Shown: in pieces, positions 38,419 through 48,354 of the stretch
How the letters are laid out: each line of letters opens with the position of its first letter
How positions within the stretch are numbered: the first letter of the stretch is position 1
Assembly: GCA_963745775.1 (NCBI GenBank)
Contig: CAVUYY010000008.1
Location: forward strand, 434,001-498,000
DNA length: 64,000 bases
Reading direction: 5' to 3'
Source: Gaiellasilicea sp963745775
GTDB taxonomy: Bacteria > Actinomycetota > Thermoleophilia > Gaiellales > Gaiellaceae
Made by a program: the position numbers and the translations under genes
Notes under the pieces: generated by a model
What the model was told of the DNA's origin: nothing
The model's input: only the letters and a program-made list of their open reading frames with translations
The model's database searches: none

Positions 38419-39463
38419 CTCCCTCGCGCAGATCGGCGAGAAGATAGAGGGAGCCCGTGACGAGCACCGGTCCGAGCGCACGGGCCCGGGCGAGCGCGGC
38501 AGCCGGATCGGGCACGGTCTCGACGGCTGGGAAATGGGCGCTCGCTCGCGTCGCGAGCTCCTCGGCGGGTAGAGCGCGCGCATTGGAGGACTGCGTCGCG
38601 ACGAACCGCTGCGAGATCGTCGCCAGGTTGGCGAGCATGGCGTCGACGTCCTTGTCACCGAGGATCGAGGCGCAGATCACGTAGCTCGCGGGAGGCACGT
38701 GCCGCACGAGCCAGGCTGTCCCCTCGGCGTTGTGAGCACCGTCCCAGATCTCGCCGTCGGCGCGGTGCTCGAGCCGGCCCGGCAGCGCGATCTCGACCTC
38801 GTGCTCGAGCGGCCGGCCGACGAACGCGCTCGCCGCCTCGCGGGCGCCGCCCACCACCACGTTCGGGCCGGCGAGCGCGGCGAACTCCTCGTCAGGGAGA
38901 ACCGCGATCGTCCCCTCCTGGATCACGGCGAGCTTCTCGGCCGCGATCTCCTCACGCGTCTCGCCGAGCACGTCAGTGTGCTCGAGCCCGACATTCGTCA
39001 GCAGGACGACGTCGCTGCGGAGCACGTTCGTGGCGTCGAGCCGGCCGCCGAGGCCGGCCTCGATGACGGCGACGTCGACGCCGCGCGCCGCGAACTCGGC
39101 GAACGCAGCCGCGCAGATCGTCTCGAACTGGGTGGCCTCGTGCTGCTCGGCGACTTGGCGGACGCGCGCGAGCGCCACCTCGAAGTCGGCCTCGGCGCCG
39201 TCGACGGTGATCCGCTCGGCCCAGGTGCGCACATGAGGCGAGACGGTCGCGCCGACGGAGAGATCCTCGGCGAGAAGCAGCGCCTCGATCGTCCGCGTCG
39301 CGGTCGACTTGCCGTTCGTGCCGACGACGTGGATCGCCGGATAGGCGAGCTGCGGGTCGCCGAGGCTCGCGAGCAGCGCGCGCATCCGCCCCAGCCCGAA
39401 CCCGTCGACCGGCCACGGTGAGAGCGACGCGAGCCAGTCGGTGTGCTCAGCCAGAGAGGGCAT
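38411..39463 (-). CDS. folC: Folylpolyglutamate / dihydrofolate synthase
   Basis: A 350-aa Mur-ligase-fold enzyme adding glutamate to folates (and possibly to dihydropteroate). P-loop HVVGTNGKST, VIEAGLGGRLDATNV, TNVGLEHTDVLG, and the C-terminal mark IWDGAHNAEG. It is shorter than the usual 400-430 aa. ATG 39463 lies within the 3' end of valS (17-bp overlap), a linkage common in actinobacteria. Confidence 0.93.
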   Translation of the reverse strand: MPSLAEHTDWLASLSPWPVDGFGLGRMRALLASLGDPQLAYPAIHVVGTNGKSTATRTIEALLLAEDLSVGATVSPHVRTWAERITVDGAEADFEVALARVRQVAEQHEATQFETICAAAFAEFAARGVDVAVIEAGLGGRLDATNVLRSDVVLLTNVGLEHTDVLGETREEIAAEKLAVIQEGTIAVLPDEEFAALAGPNVVVGGAREAASAFVGRPLEHEVEIALPGRLEHRADGEIWDGAHNAEGTAWLVRHVPPASYVICASILGDKDVDAMLANLATISQRFVATQSSNARALPAEELATRASAHFPAVETVPDPAAALARARALGPVLVTGSLYLLADLREGGV

Positions 39464-41862
39464 CGAGCTCGCGACGGTACCGAGCGAGCTTCTCGCGTTC
39501 GGCCTCGACCACGTCCGGCTTCGCGTTCGCGACGAACTTCTCGTTCGCGAGCATCCTCTCGCCTCGCTCGATCTCGCCGCGAAGGCGGGCGATCTCGGCC
39601 TCCGCGTTGCCGTTCGCCTTCGCGCGCTCGGGCCGGACGACGGCCGCGAAGATCCGCTGCTCGTCGCGCTCGAGATCGACCACCACCCCGCTCCGCCTGA
39701 AGATTGCCGCCGCCTCCTGGACCCGATCGAGCGCATGGACGTCGGCCGAATCCGCCGTCGACTCCTCGGGCCACTTCCCGACGATCAGCCGGCTCTCGTG
39801 GAACTGCGACCAGATCTCCTCGGTCACGTGCGGCAGCACCGGGTGGAGCAGCGTCAGCAGGCGCTCGAGCGCCGCGAGCGCGGTCGCCCGCACCTCGCGT
39901 CTCCCCGAGCCGCGGCTTGATCGCCTCCGCGTACCAGTCGCAGAAGTCGTCGAAGGTGAGGTGGTAGAGGGTCTGCACCGAAGGCGAGAACTCGAAGGTC
40001 GCCCACGCCTCCTCGAGCTCGGCCTGAACCGCCTCGATCCGCGCCAGGATCCAGCGCTCCTCGAGGCTCTGCGGCCGCAACGCAGGCTCGACGCGCTCCG
40101 AGAGCAAGAGGCGCGAGACGTTCCAGAGCTTGTTCGCGAGCTTCCGCCCCTCCTCGATCGCGCCCTCGGCGTAGCGGACGTCCTGCGTCGAGGACATCTT
40201 CAGGAGCCCGTAGCGGGTCGCGTCGGCGCCGTGCTTCGCGATCACGTCGAGCGGGTCGACGCCGTTTCCGAGGCTCTTGGACATCCGCCGACCGTCCGCG
40301 GCCAGGATCGTGGCGTGGATGATCACGTCGGTGAACGGGCTCTCGCCCAGGAGCTCGAGCCCCGTCCAGATCATCCGGTTCTCCCAGAGGCGGATGATCT
40401 CGCGCGCCGTCGAGCTGACGTTGCCGGGGTAGTAGCGCTCGAGCTCCGGCGTCCGCTCGGGCCAGCCGAGCGTCGCGTACGGCCACAGCGCGGACGAGAA
40501 CCACGTGTCGAGGACGTCCGGGTCGCGCTCGAGCTCGACGCTCCCGCACTCCGCGCAGGCGTTTGGGGGCGGCCACGCGCAGGTCACGTGCCCGTCCGGG
40601 CAGTACCAGAGCGGCTGCTGGTGCCCCCACCAGAGCTGGCGCGAGACGTTCCAGTCCGGAATCGACTCGAAAGAGCGGATCGCGAACTGATGCTGGCTCT
40701 CGGGGTCGTAGCGGACGCGCCGCTCGCGCAGCGCCTCGAGCGCCGGCCGAGCAGGCTCCTCCATCGCGCACCACCACTGGAGCGAGATCAGCGGCTCGAT
40801 CCGCGTGTGGCAGCGCTCGCACGTGCCGACCGAGTGCCGGTAGCTCTCTCGCTTCTCGAGCTGGTCGTGCTCCTTCAGCCACGCGATGATCCGCTCGTCG
40901 GCCTCGGTCTGGGTCAGGCCCGCGAGCTCGCCCGCCTCCTCGTTCAGCCGGCCGTTCGGCCCGATCACGGTCAGCGTCGGCAGGCCGTGGTCGGCGCCGA
41001 TCGCGAAGTCGACGACGTCGTGCCCGGGCGTCACCTTGAGCGCCCCCGAGCCGAACCCGAGCTCGACGCGCTCGTCGGCGATCACCGGCACGCGCCGCAG
41101 GACGAACGGGACGATCACCTCCTTGCCGATCGCGTCGCGGTAGCGCTCGTCGTCCGGGTTCACGGCCACGGCGACGTCGGCGAGGATCGTCGCCGGTCGC
41201 ACCGTCGCGATCGTGAGGCTCGTCCGGCCGTCCGGAAGCGGCCCGTCCGCGAACGGATAGCGCGCGTAGGTCAGGGCGTCGTCGACCTCGACGTGCTCGA
41301 CCTCGAGGTCGGAGATCGACGTCTCGTGGAAGGGGCACCAGTTGACGAGCCGGTTCGCGCGATAGATCCAGCCGCGCTCCCAGAGATGGACGAAGAAGCG
41401 CATCACGGCCTCGATGTACGCGTCGTCCATCGTGAACCGCTCGCGGCTGTAGTCGAGCGAGGCGCCGAGCCGGCGGAACTGGCCCATGATCGTCTTGCCG
41501 GTCGCGTCGAGGTGCTCCCAGACGCGCTCGACGAACGCCTCGCGCCCGAGCTCCTTGCGCGACGTGCCCTCGAGCACGAGCTGCTTCTCGACCACGTTCT
41601 GGGTCGCGATTCCGGCGTGGTCGTAACCGGGCTGCCAGAGCGTGTCGAACCCCCGCAGCCGGTGCCAGCGGATCAGCAGATCCTGGATCGACCCGTTGAG
41701 CGCGTGGCCGAGGTGGAGCGAGCCGGTGACGTTCGGCGGCGGCACGCAGATCACGAAGGTCTCATTGCGCCGCGCGCCCGCACCTGCGGCGTACAGCCCC
41801 TCCTCCTCCCAGAGGCGCTGCCAGCGCTCCTCGACGCCGTGCGGCTTGTAGAGCGGCTCCAT
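39447..41862 (-). CDS. valS: Valyl-tRNA synthetase (frame broken once)
   Basis: Class I synthetase of about 805 aa charging tRNA-Val. PPPNVTGSLHLGHAL contains HIGH; the CP1 editing region has TVRPATILADVAVAV; a zinc-binding-like CPDGHVTC and CAECGS follow; RRMSKSLGNG is KMSKS. The C-terminal coiled-coil arm (EIARLRGEIERGERML) is present. One extra base near 39897 breaks the frame between KPRLGET and EVRATALAALERLL. ATG 41862 with TACGAT seven bases upstream. Confidence 0.95.
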
Positions 41863-41869
41863 CGAGCCG

Positions 41870-41875
41870 ATCGTA
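41870..41875 (-). promoter_or_regulatory. -10 box before valS
   Basis: Minus-strand TACGAT, seven bases before ATG 41862. It would drive a leaderless transcript into valS-folC and the downstream genes. I see no T-box-like element in the short gap. Confidence 0.45.
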
Positions 41876-41917
41876 TCGGGGGTCAGGCAGCGACTATGTC
41901 CACAGAGTAGAGAGCGC

Positions 41918-42357
41918 TCAGCGGATGATCAAGCAGGTGGTCGTCCCGTGCGCGAGCAGCTTGCCCGCGCGATCGACGAGCTTGCCCTCGGCGGTCGCGA
42001 CCCGCGCGCCGAGGTGGATCACCGTCCCCTCGCAGCGGACGAGGCCCGTATCGACCGTCATCGGCCGGACGAAGTTGGTCTTCATCTCGAGGGTCGTGTA
42101 GCGGACGCCGGCCGCGGGAGCGACGAGTGAACCGCGCAGCCCATCGCCGAGTCGAGGAGGGTCATCGCAACGCCGCCGTGAACCGTGCCGATCGGGTTGT
42201 AGTGCTGCGGGCCGGGCTCGAACTCGAAGATCGCGTGCCCGAGCTCGATCTCGGCGCCGCGAAAGCCCATCAGCTCGGCGATCGGCGGCGGCGGCAGCTC
42301 GCCCGCGAAGATCGCTCGAATCGTGTCGAGGCCCGAGAGCTCCATCGGTAGGAACAC
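41918..42357 (-). CDS. PaaI-type hotdog thioesterase 1 (frame broken)
   Basis: Acyl-CoA thioesterase of the PaaI/4HBT hotdog family, about 146 aa. GPQHYNPIGTVHGGVAMTLLDSAMGCAVHS carries the HGG mark (core TVHGGVAMTLLD), then MKTNFVRPMTVDTG and ATAEGKLVDRAG. One extra base near 42125 breaks the frame before the second half. GTG 42357 shares its G with the stop of the upstream paralogue. An internal ATG at 42345 is an alternative start. The two thioesterases form an operon under the divergent HxlR promoter. Confidence 0.8.
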
Positions 42358-42891
42358 TAGGCGGCGAGCGCCGGCCGCTTCTCGTGCTGGGCGGAGAGGA
42401 TCATCGAGGTCGAGCTCGAGGTGGCATAGAGCGTGCCGGCCTCGTCCAGGAGCTTCGCCTCGGCGGTGGCGATTCGACTCCCCTGATGCACGATCCGCCC
42501 CTCGGCGCGAAGCGAGCCGACGGCCACGGTAACCGGGCGGACGAAGCTCGTCTTCAGCTCGACGGTGGCGTAGGCGACGCCACGCTCGAGCTCGGAATGG
42601 ACCGCACAGCTCATGGCCGCGTCCAGGATCGTCGTGACGATCCCACCGTGAACGGCGCCGAGCGCGTTGTAGTGCTCCTCCCGCGGCTCGAAGGCGAAGA
42701 CGACGAGGCCCGGCGAGACGAAGGTCGGCGCGAAGCCGACGAGGTCGGCAACGGGCGGTGGCGGGAGCTGTCGGCCCGCGATCCGGTGCAGGAGCTCGAG
42801 GCCGTCGAGCTGCTGGGTCGCCCGGAGCAGCTCAGCTCGGATCCTGCCAAGTGACGACGCGATAGCGATCGGGTGGTGAAGCGACGTCCAT
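42357..42891 (-). CDS. PaaI-type hotdog thioesterase 2 (frame broken)
   Basis: Paralogue of the next gene: HYNALGAVHGGIVTTILDAAMSCAVHS holds the HGG mark (core AVHGGIVTTILD), then LKTSFVRPVTVAVG and ATAEAKLLDEAG, about 178 aa. ATG 42891 has CAGGAG six bases upstream. One extra base near 42835 interrupts the frame between WQDPS and ELLRATQQLDG. The promoter overlaps that of the HxlR regulator, which probably controls both genes. Confidence 0.8.
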
Positions 42892-42910
42892 CGCGGACTC
42901 CTGTCTTGTT

Positions 42911-42969
42911 GGTTGCATCCTGCAACCGACTCTAGACGAGTTGGTTTTGTTTTGCAACTCGTCTATGCT
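42911..42969. promoter_or_regulatory. Divergent HxlR/thioesterase promoters with two operators
   Basis: Plus strand: TTGGTT (42941-42946), 17 bp, TATGCT (42964-42969), six bases to ATG 42976. Minus strand: TTGCAA (42952-42957), 17 bp, TAGAGT (42929-42934). Perfect repeat GACGAGTTG/CAACTCGTC (42935-42943 and 42955-42963) covers both spacers. A second repeat GGTTGCA-TCC-TGCAACC (42911-42927) sits at the thioesterase transcription start. Both contain GTTG...CAAC. Confidence 0.7.
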
Positions 42970-42975
42970 GCGCGG

Positions 42976-43440
42976 ATGGTCTGGAAGAGCTTCGGCCGCG
43001 AGAATTGCTCGCTAGCGGCAGCCGCCGCCGTGATCGGCGACCGGCAGACGCTGCTGGTCCTGCGAGAGGTCTTCCTCCGGGTTCGCCGCTTCGGCGAGCT
43101 GCAGCAGAACACGGGGCTCGCCCGCAACATCCTCGCCGACCGGCTGCAGGCTCTCGTCGGGGCGGGGATCCTCGAGCGTCGCGAGTACCAGGATCGACCA
43201 CAGCGGTTCGAGTACCGGCTGACCCAGAAGGGCCTCGACCTCTATCCGATTCTGCTCGGCCTGATGGAGTGGGGCGCGAAGTACGGAACCGGCAAGGAGG
43301 GCACGCTCGTCACCCTCCGTCACACCGCATGCGGGCACGTCGGCTCACCGACGCTGTCGTGCCCGGGCTGCGGCGAACCGGTCACGGCGCGCGAGATGGA
43401 AGCCCTGCCCGGCCAGGGCGCCGTCCGGAAGACGGCCTGA
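42976..43440 (+). CDS. HxlR-family winged-helix regulator
   Basis: A 154-aa HxlR/MarR-like transcription regulator: ENCSLAAAAAVIGDRQTLLVLREVF gives the family start (core GDRQTLLVLREVF), FGELQQNTGLARNILADRLQ the recognition helix, YRLTQKGLDLYPIL the wing. Unusually, the C-terminus adds a possible metal ribbon (HTACGHVGSPTLSCPGCGEP). ATG 42976 coincides with the predicted transcription start. It is divergent from two thioesterases and likely senses an acyl or aromatic CoA-related compound (inference). Confidence 0.85.
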   Translation: MVWKSFGRENCSLAAAAAVIGDRQTLLVLREVFLRVRRFGELQQNTGLARNILADRLQALVGAGILERREYQDRPQRFEYRLTQKGLDLYPILLGLMEWGAKYGTGKEGTLVTLRHTACGHVGSPTLSCPGCGEPVTAREMEALPGQGAVRKTA

Positions 43441-43498
43441 TTCACGGGAGAGTTGTTGCAGTTCGGTGACGAACCTGACACGAAAGCGGCAGTGCTGG

Positions 43499-43510
43499 AG
43501 GTGTACACCT
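43499..43510. promoter_or_regulatory. 12-bp palindrome upstream of RHH gene
   Basis: AGGTGTACACCT is a perfect palindrome 16 bp before ATG 43527. A possible operator for the RHH protein encoded next; no confident -35/-10 pair was found. Confidence 0.4.
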
Positions 43511-43526
43511 ACAGCTACATCAGGCC

Positions 43527-43751
43527 ATGAGCAGGCGCACCCAAATCACTCTCACCGACCGACAGCACGCCTTCCTCGTCAGCGAAGCCGTTCGCACCGG
43601 CCTCTCGATGGGAGAGCTTGTGCGGCGGGCGGTTGACAGAACCTATAGGCCGTTCGACCGCCAGCGACTCTCCGGCTTCGAGCTCAACCTCGGACTGTGG
43701 AAGCGTCCAGATGCTGCCGTCGCCGGTAGGCGACCGCCTGGGCGGCTGTAA
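43527..43751 (+). CDS. Orphan ribbon-helix-helix protein, 74 aa
   Basis: CopG/VapB-like: strand RRTQITLTDRQ, helices AFLVSEAVRTGL and SMGELVRRAVDRTYRP, then a short tail. The N-terminal half is a full RHH unit, so it should bind DNA as a dimer. No toxin gene follows: clpX comes next on the other strand 20 bp away. It may be an orphan antitoxin or an autoregulator acting on the palindrome upstream. Confidence 0.65.
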   Translation: MSRRTQITLTDRQHAFLVSEAVRTGLSMGELVRRAVDRTYRPFDRQRLSGFELNLGLWKRPDAAVAGRRPPGRL

Positions 43752-43771
43752 GAACTCGGCGCCTGTAGCGC

Positions 43772-45049
<1,278 letters not shown>

Positions 45050-45095
45050 GTCTCGTTGTACCTCGGATTCGGGGAAACGGCTAGGGGCAGGTCGG

Positions 45096-45680
45096 CTAGC
45101 GGTGCTCGATCACGCGGTCGATGATCCCGTACTCGACCGCTTCCTCGGCGGTCATGTAGTAGTCGCGATCCATGTCCTTCGCGACGCGCTCGAGCGGCTG
45201 GCCGGTGTGCTTGGAGGTGATCTCCTCGAGCAGGCGCTTCAGTCCGATGACTTCCTTCGCCTGGATCTCGATGTCGGTCGGCTGACCGTGGAATCCGGCC
45301 GAGCCCTGGTGGATGAGGACTTTCGAGTTCGGGAGCGACATCCGCTTCCCTTTCGCGCCGCCCATCAGGATCACCGAGCCCATCGACATCGCCATGCCGA
45401 CGCAGATCGTCTGGATGTCCGGCTTGATGAACTGCATCGTGTCGTAGATCGCGAGGCCCGCGTAGACGACGCCGCCCGGCGAGTTGATGTAGATCGAGAT
45501 GTCCTTGTCGGGATCCTCCGACTCGAGGTGGAGGAGCTGCGCCACGATCAGGTTCGCGATCTGGTCGTCGACGGGCGTGCCGAGGAAGATGATCCGCTCG
45601 TTCAGCAAGCGGGAGTAGATGTCGAACGAGCGCTCGCCACGCGAGGTCTGCTCGATCACCATCGGGATAAGCGGGCTCAT
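45096..45680 (-). CDS. clpP: ClpP protease subunit
   Basis: A 194-aa serine protease subunit. Catalytic Ser in GMAMSMGSVIL (usual GxAASMGA), His in KVLIHQGSAG, Asp in MDRDYYMTAEEA. ATG 45680, with a second Met at residue 7. Actinobacteria often carry two clpP genes; only one is in the window. Between tig and clpX. Confidence 0.96.
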   Translation of the reverse strand: MSPLIPMVIEQTSRGERSFDIYSRLLNERIIFLGTPVDDQIANLIVAQLLHLESEDPDKDISIYINSPGGVVYAGLAIYDTMQFIKPDIQTICVGMAMSMGSVILMGGAKGKRMSLPNSKVLIHQGSAGFHGQPTDIEIQAKEVIGLKRLLEEITSKHTGQPLERVAKDMDRDYYMTAEEAVEYGIIDRVIEHR

Positions 45681-45734
45681 GCAGGCTCCTTGGATTCACG
45701 CCAGCTCAACTGTCTGGCCGATTCAGCTCTCTGG

Positions 45735-47075
45735 TCAGCTACCGGGGGTCCACAACTTCGTTTCGGTGTCGGGCTTTTCCTTGTCGGGTGTCCAGATCGC
45801 CTCTCTCGCCTCGGCGACGTCCATCGCGATCGGCTTCACCTCGGCGGCGACGCGGTCGAGCGCGGTGCGAAGGCGGATGTCCTCGCGGAGATCCTCGTGC
45901 CGGCCGGTTTCCCACAGCTCCTCGAGCACGGCCTCGGCGTCCTCGCCCGCCTCCTCGGCCTGCTCGCGGACGAGGGCGCGCACCTCGTCGTCGGAGACCG
46001 CGATCCCCAGCTTGTCGGCGACTGCCTCGAGCGCCAGCTCGCGCGCGACCGAGAGGGCGGCCTCCATGCGCATCGCCTCGACGAGCTGGTCGGGCGTCCG
46101 GCCGGTCAGCTCGAGATACGTCTCGGCCGCGATCCCGCGGCGCTCGAGCGAGCGGACGAAGCCGTTCAGGAGCTCCCGGGCCCGGCTCTCGACGAGCGGC
46201 CCGGACGGGTTCACCTTCGACTCGCGGACGAGCGTGTCGACGGCGTTCGCGCGGAAGGCGTTCTCGATCTCGGCGGCGAGCTGCTCGGCGAGACGGCTCT
46301 CGATGTCGGCGCGCAGCTCGGCCAGCGTGTCGAACTCGCTGGCTGAGCGCGCGAGCTCGTCGTCGAGCTCGGGCAGCACCTTCTCCTTGACCTCCTTGAC
46401 GTTGATCTCGACCGAGGCGCTCGACTCGTCGGCCAGCTCGTAGGTGACGCTCTTGGTCTCGCCCGCCGAGCTCCCGCGCAGGGCGGCTTCGACCTCTTCG
46501 ACGAGCCGGCCGGCGCCGAGCTCGACGACGGTGTCGCGCTGTTCGTCGCCGTTCGGCGAGATCAGGTCGACGACGAGCGTGTCGCCGTTCCGGGCCGGAC
46601 GCTCGCCTGCGGGAATCAACTCGGCCACGGTCTCCCGCAGAGCCTCGAGCTCCTGTGCGACGAGCTCCTCGGGCACCTCGGCCTCGGGACGGCCGACCTC
46701 GAGCGTCGTCCAGTCGACGACCTCGACCTTCGGCTGCACGGGCACGATCGCCTGGAAGCGCCAGTCCTGCGAGTCCTCGGTCGGCAGCTCGTAGTCGAAC
46801 CGCGGCTGCGCGATCGGACGGATCCGCGCGCTCGCCGCGGCGTTCCAGAACCAGCCGGAGATGTGGCTGTCGACCGCCTCGGCGTAGATCCGCTCCTTGC
46901 CGAGCCGCTGGACGAGGATCGGTTGCGGCACCTTGCCCTGGCGGAAACCGGGGATCTTGACGGAGGCGGCGAGGTCGTTCGTCGCGTGCTCGACCGCGTG
47001 GTGCACGTCGTGCGCCGGGACGTCGACCGTCAGCCGAACCGTGTCGTTCTCGAGCTCTTCGACGGTAGTCGCCAC
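45735..47075 (-). CDS. tig: Trigger factor chaperone
   Basis: A 446-aa ribosome-bound chaperone and prolyl isomerase. Ribosome-binding loop IPGFRQGKVP, FKBP domain (GDTLVVDLIS through SVEINVKEVKEKVLPELDDEL, core VEINVKEVKEKVLPELDDE), and a long helical C-domain (ARELALEAVADKLGIAVSDDE, core LALEAVADKLGI). GTG at 47075 chosen where family sequence begins (ATTVEELENDTVRL). First of tig-clpP-clpX, coupling folding to degradation. Confidence 0.95.
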   Translation of the reverse strand: MATTVEELENDTVRLTVDVPAHDVHHAVEHATNDLAASVKIPGFRQGKVPQPILVQRLGKERIYAEAVDSHISGWFWNAAASARIRPIAQPRFDYELPTEDSQDWRFQAIVPVQPKVEVVDWTTLEVGRPEAEVPEELVAQELEALRETVAELIPAGERPARNGDTLVVDLISPNGDEQRDTVVELGAGRLVEEVEAALRGSSAGETKSVTYELADESSASVEINVKEVKEKVLPELDDELARSASEFDTLAELRADIESRLAEQLAAEIENAFRANAVDTLVRESKVNPSGPLVESRARELLNGFVRSLERRGIAAETYLELTGRTPDQLVEAMRMEAALSVARELALEAVADKLGIAVSDDEVRALVREQAEEAGEDAEAVLEELWETGRHEDLREDIRLRTALDRVAAEVKPIAMDVAEAREAIWTPDKEKPDTETKLWTPGS

Positions 47076-47083
47076 CCGGCCAT

Positions 47084-47488
47084 TCAAGCAGAGGGGGTTT
47101 GGCCACGGTCGAGGCGACGGGCGAGCTCCACGACCCTCCGCTCGATCTCGTCGCGGATCGCGCGCACCCGCTCGAGCGGCCCGCCGATCGGATCCTCGAT
47201 CCCCCAGTCGACGTAGGTCGTCCCCGGGAGAACAGGGCAGACGTCGCCGCAACCCATGGTCACGACCACGTCCGCCCAGGCCGTGTCTGCCTCGGGATCG
47301 AGCTGTCGCGGGCGGCGGCCCGAGAGGTCGATCCCGAGCTCGCGCATCGCCTCCACCACCTCCGGATGGAGCGCGTGACCCGCATGGCTCCCGGCGGAGC
47401 GCACTTCGTGACCGCCGTCCCGCTCGAGGAACGCGTGCGCCATCTGCGAGCGACCCTGGTTTCCGATGCAGAGGAAGAGGACGTTCAC
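47084..47488 (-). CDS. Arsenate reductase / LMW phosphatase family (ArsC-like)
   Basis: A 134-aa protein with the phosphate loop CIGNQGRSQMA at residue 7, the two resolving cysteines in TMGCGDVCP, and DWGIEDP, the layout of thioredoxin-coupled ArsC. It would reduce arsenate to arsenite, although no ars transporter or ArsR is nearby. GTG 47488 with TAGCCT six bases upstream. It shares its -10 heptamer with the divergent phosphatase. Confidence 0.85.
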   Translation of the reverse strand: MNVLFLCIGNQGRSQMAHAFLERDGGHEVRSAGSHAGHALHPEVVEAMRELGIDLSGRRPRQLDPEADTAWADVVVTMGCGDVCPVLPGTTYVDWGIEDPIGGPLERVRAIRDEIERRVVELARRLDRGQTPSA

Positions 47489-47493
47489 GGACG

Positions 47494-47500
47494 TAGGCTA
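47494..47500. promoter_or_regulatory. Shared bidirectional -10 heptamer TAGGCTA
   Basis: Plus strand TAGGCT (47494-47499), seven bases to GTG 47507. Minus strand TAGCCT (47500-47495), six bases to GTG 47488. The two start codons are only 18 bp apart, so the -10 regions are practically the same DNA. Confidence 0.6.
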
Positions 47501-47506
47501 GTCCGC

Positions 47507-48091
47507 GTGCGGTTGTTCATCCTCGTCAGGCACGGCCAGTCGGAGCTGAACGTCTCGCGGCGCGTGAACGGCGATCCCGAGGTGCCGGTCGGGCTGACGG
47601 CCCGGGGCGAGGCGGAGGCAGCGGGGCTCGCGCTGCAGGTCGCGGGGATCGAGCTCGACCTCTGCCTCCACACGCGGTTCGGGCGGACGCGCGCGACGGC
47701 GAGAATCGCGGTCGAAGGACGACGGATCCCCTGCGAGGTCGAGCCGCTCCTGGACGACATCGATATCGGCGAGCTCGAGGGCAGGACGATCGACGACTAC
47801 CGGGCGTGGAAGATGGAACACACCCGCGCCGACGCGTTTCCCGGCGGCGAGAGCCTCGACGCTGCGGCCCGTCGCTACGCAGACGCCTTCGAGCGCCTGC
47901 TCGAGCGAGAGGAGCGGCGCGTCCTCGTCGTCTGTCACGAGATCCCGGTTCGCTACGCGCTCAACGCGGCCGCCGGCTCCGACACGCTCGACGGCCCGGC
48001 GCACGAGCTCGGTAACTGCGTCCCTCACCTCTTCGACGAGGCGGGCCTGCGCCGGGCCGTGGCGAGAATCCGCGAGCTCGCCGGGACGTGA
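47507..48091 (+). CDS. Histidine phosphatase (phosphoglycerate mutase-like)
   Basis: A 194-aa histidine-phosphatase-superfamily enzyme: catalytic His in LVRHGQSELN, second Arg in TRFGRTRATA, acid in DIDIGELEGRT, and second His in VVCHEIPVRYAL. Substrate unresolved (phosphosugar, phosphoglycerate or nucleotide). GTG 47507 by alignment with RLFILVRHGQS and the upstream TAGGCT. Confidence 0.87.
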   Translation: MRLFILVRHGQSELNVSRRVNGDPEVPVGLTARGEAEAAGLALQVAGIELDLCLHTRFGRTRATARIAVEGRRIPCEVEPLLDDIDIGELEGRTIDDYRAWKMEHTRADAFPGGESLDAAARRYADAFERLLEREERRVLVVCHEIPVRYALNAAAGSDTLDGPAHELGNCVPHLFDEAGLRRAVARIRELAGT

Positions 48092-48126
48092 CCGCGAAGC
48101 GTCGGCGCGCAAGGCGTGTGGTCAAG

Positions 48127-48210
48127 TGCGGGCGAGAGGAATCGAACCTCCAAGGGCCGAAGCCCACCGGGACCTAAACCCGGCGCGTCTGCCAGTTCCG
48201 CCACGCCCGC
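48127..48210 (-). tRNA. tRNA-Leu (TAG)
   Basis: An 84-nt class II tRNA: acceptor GCGGGCG with CGCCCGC, anticodon stem CCGGG/CCCGG around TTTAGGT (anticodon TAG), a variable arm GTGGGCTTCGGCCC, and T arm GGAGG-TTCGATT-CCTCT. Discriminator A; no encoded CCA. Confidence 0.95.
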
Positions 48211-48225
48211 GCCGCTCAAGGATAG

Positions 48226-48297
48226 TGGCCCCGGGTGGAATCGAACCACCGCGCGCAGATTCGAAGTCTGCCGCTCTATCCACTGAGCTACGGGGCC
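48226..48297 (-). tRNA. tRNA-Arg (TCG)
   Basis: A 72-nt tRNA 15 bp upstream of tRNA-Leu on the same strand: acceptor GGCCCCG with CGGGGCC, anticodon stem GCAGA/TCTGC around CTTCGAA (anticodon TCG), discriminator A. Probably cotranscribed with tRNA-Leu. Confidence 0.95.
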
Positions 48298-48354
48298 GGG
48301 CAGACGTCGAGTATGCCCGACGTCGGCCCGGCCCTTTCGCGCTCGGCGCGCCGC

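Noticed and set aside
47041..47072. Leaderless start for tig
   Set aside because: The hexamer at the right distance before GTG 47075 is TTGAAT, which lacks the A at position 2; not counted among the supported boxes.
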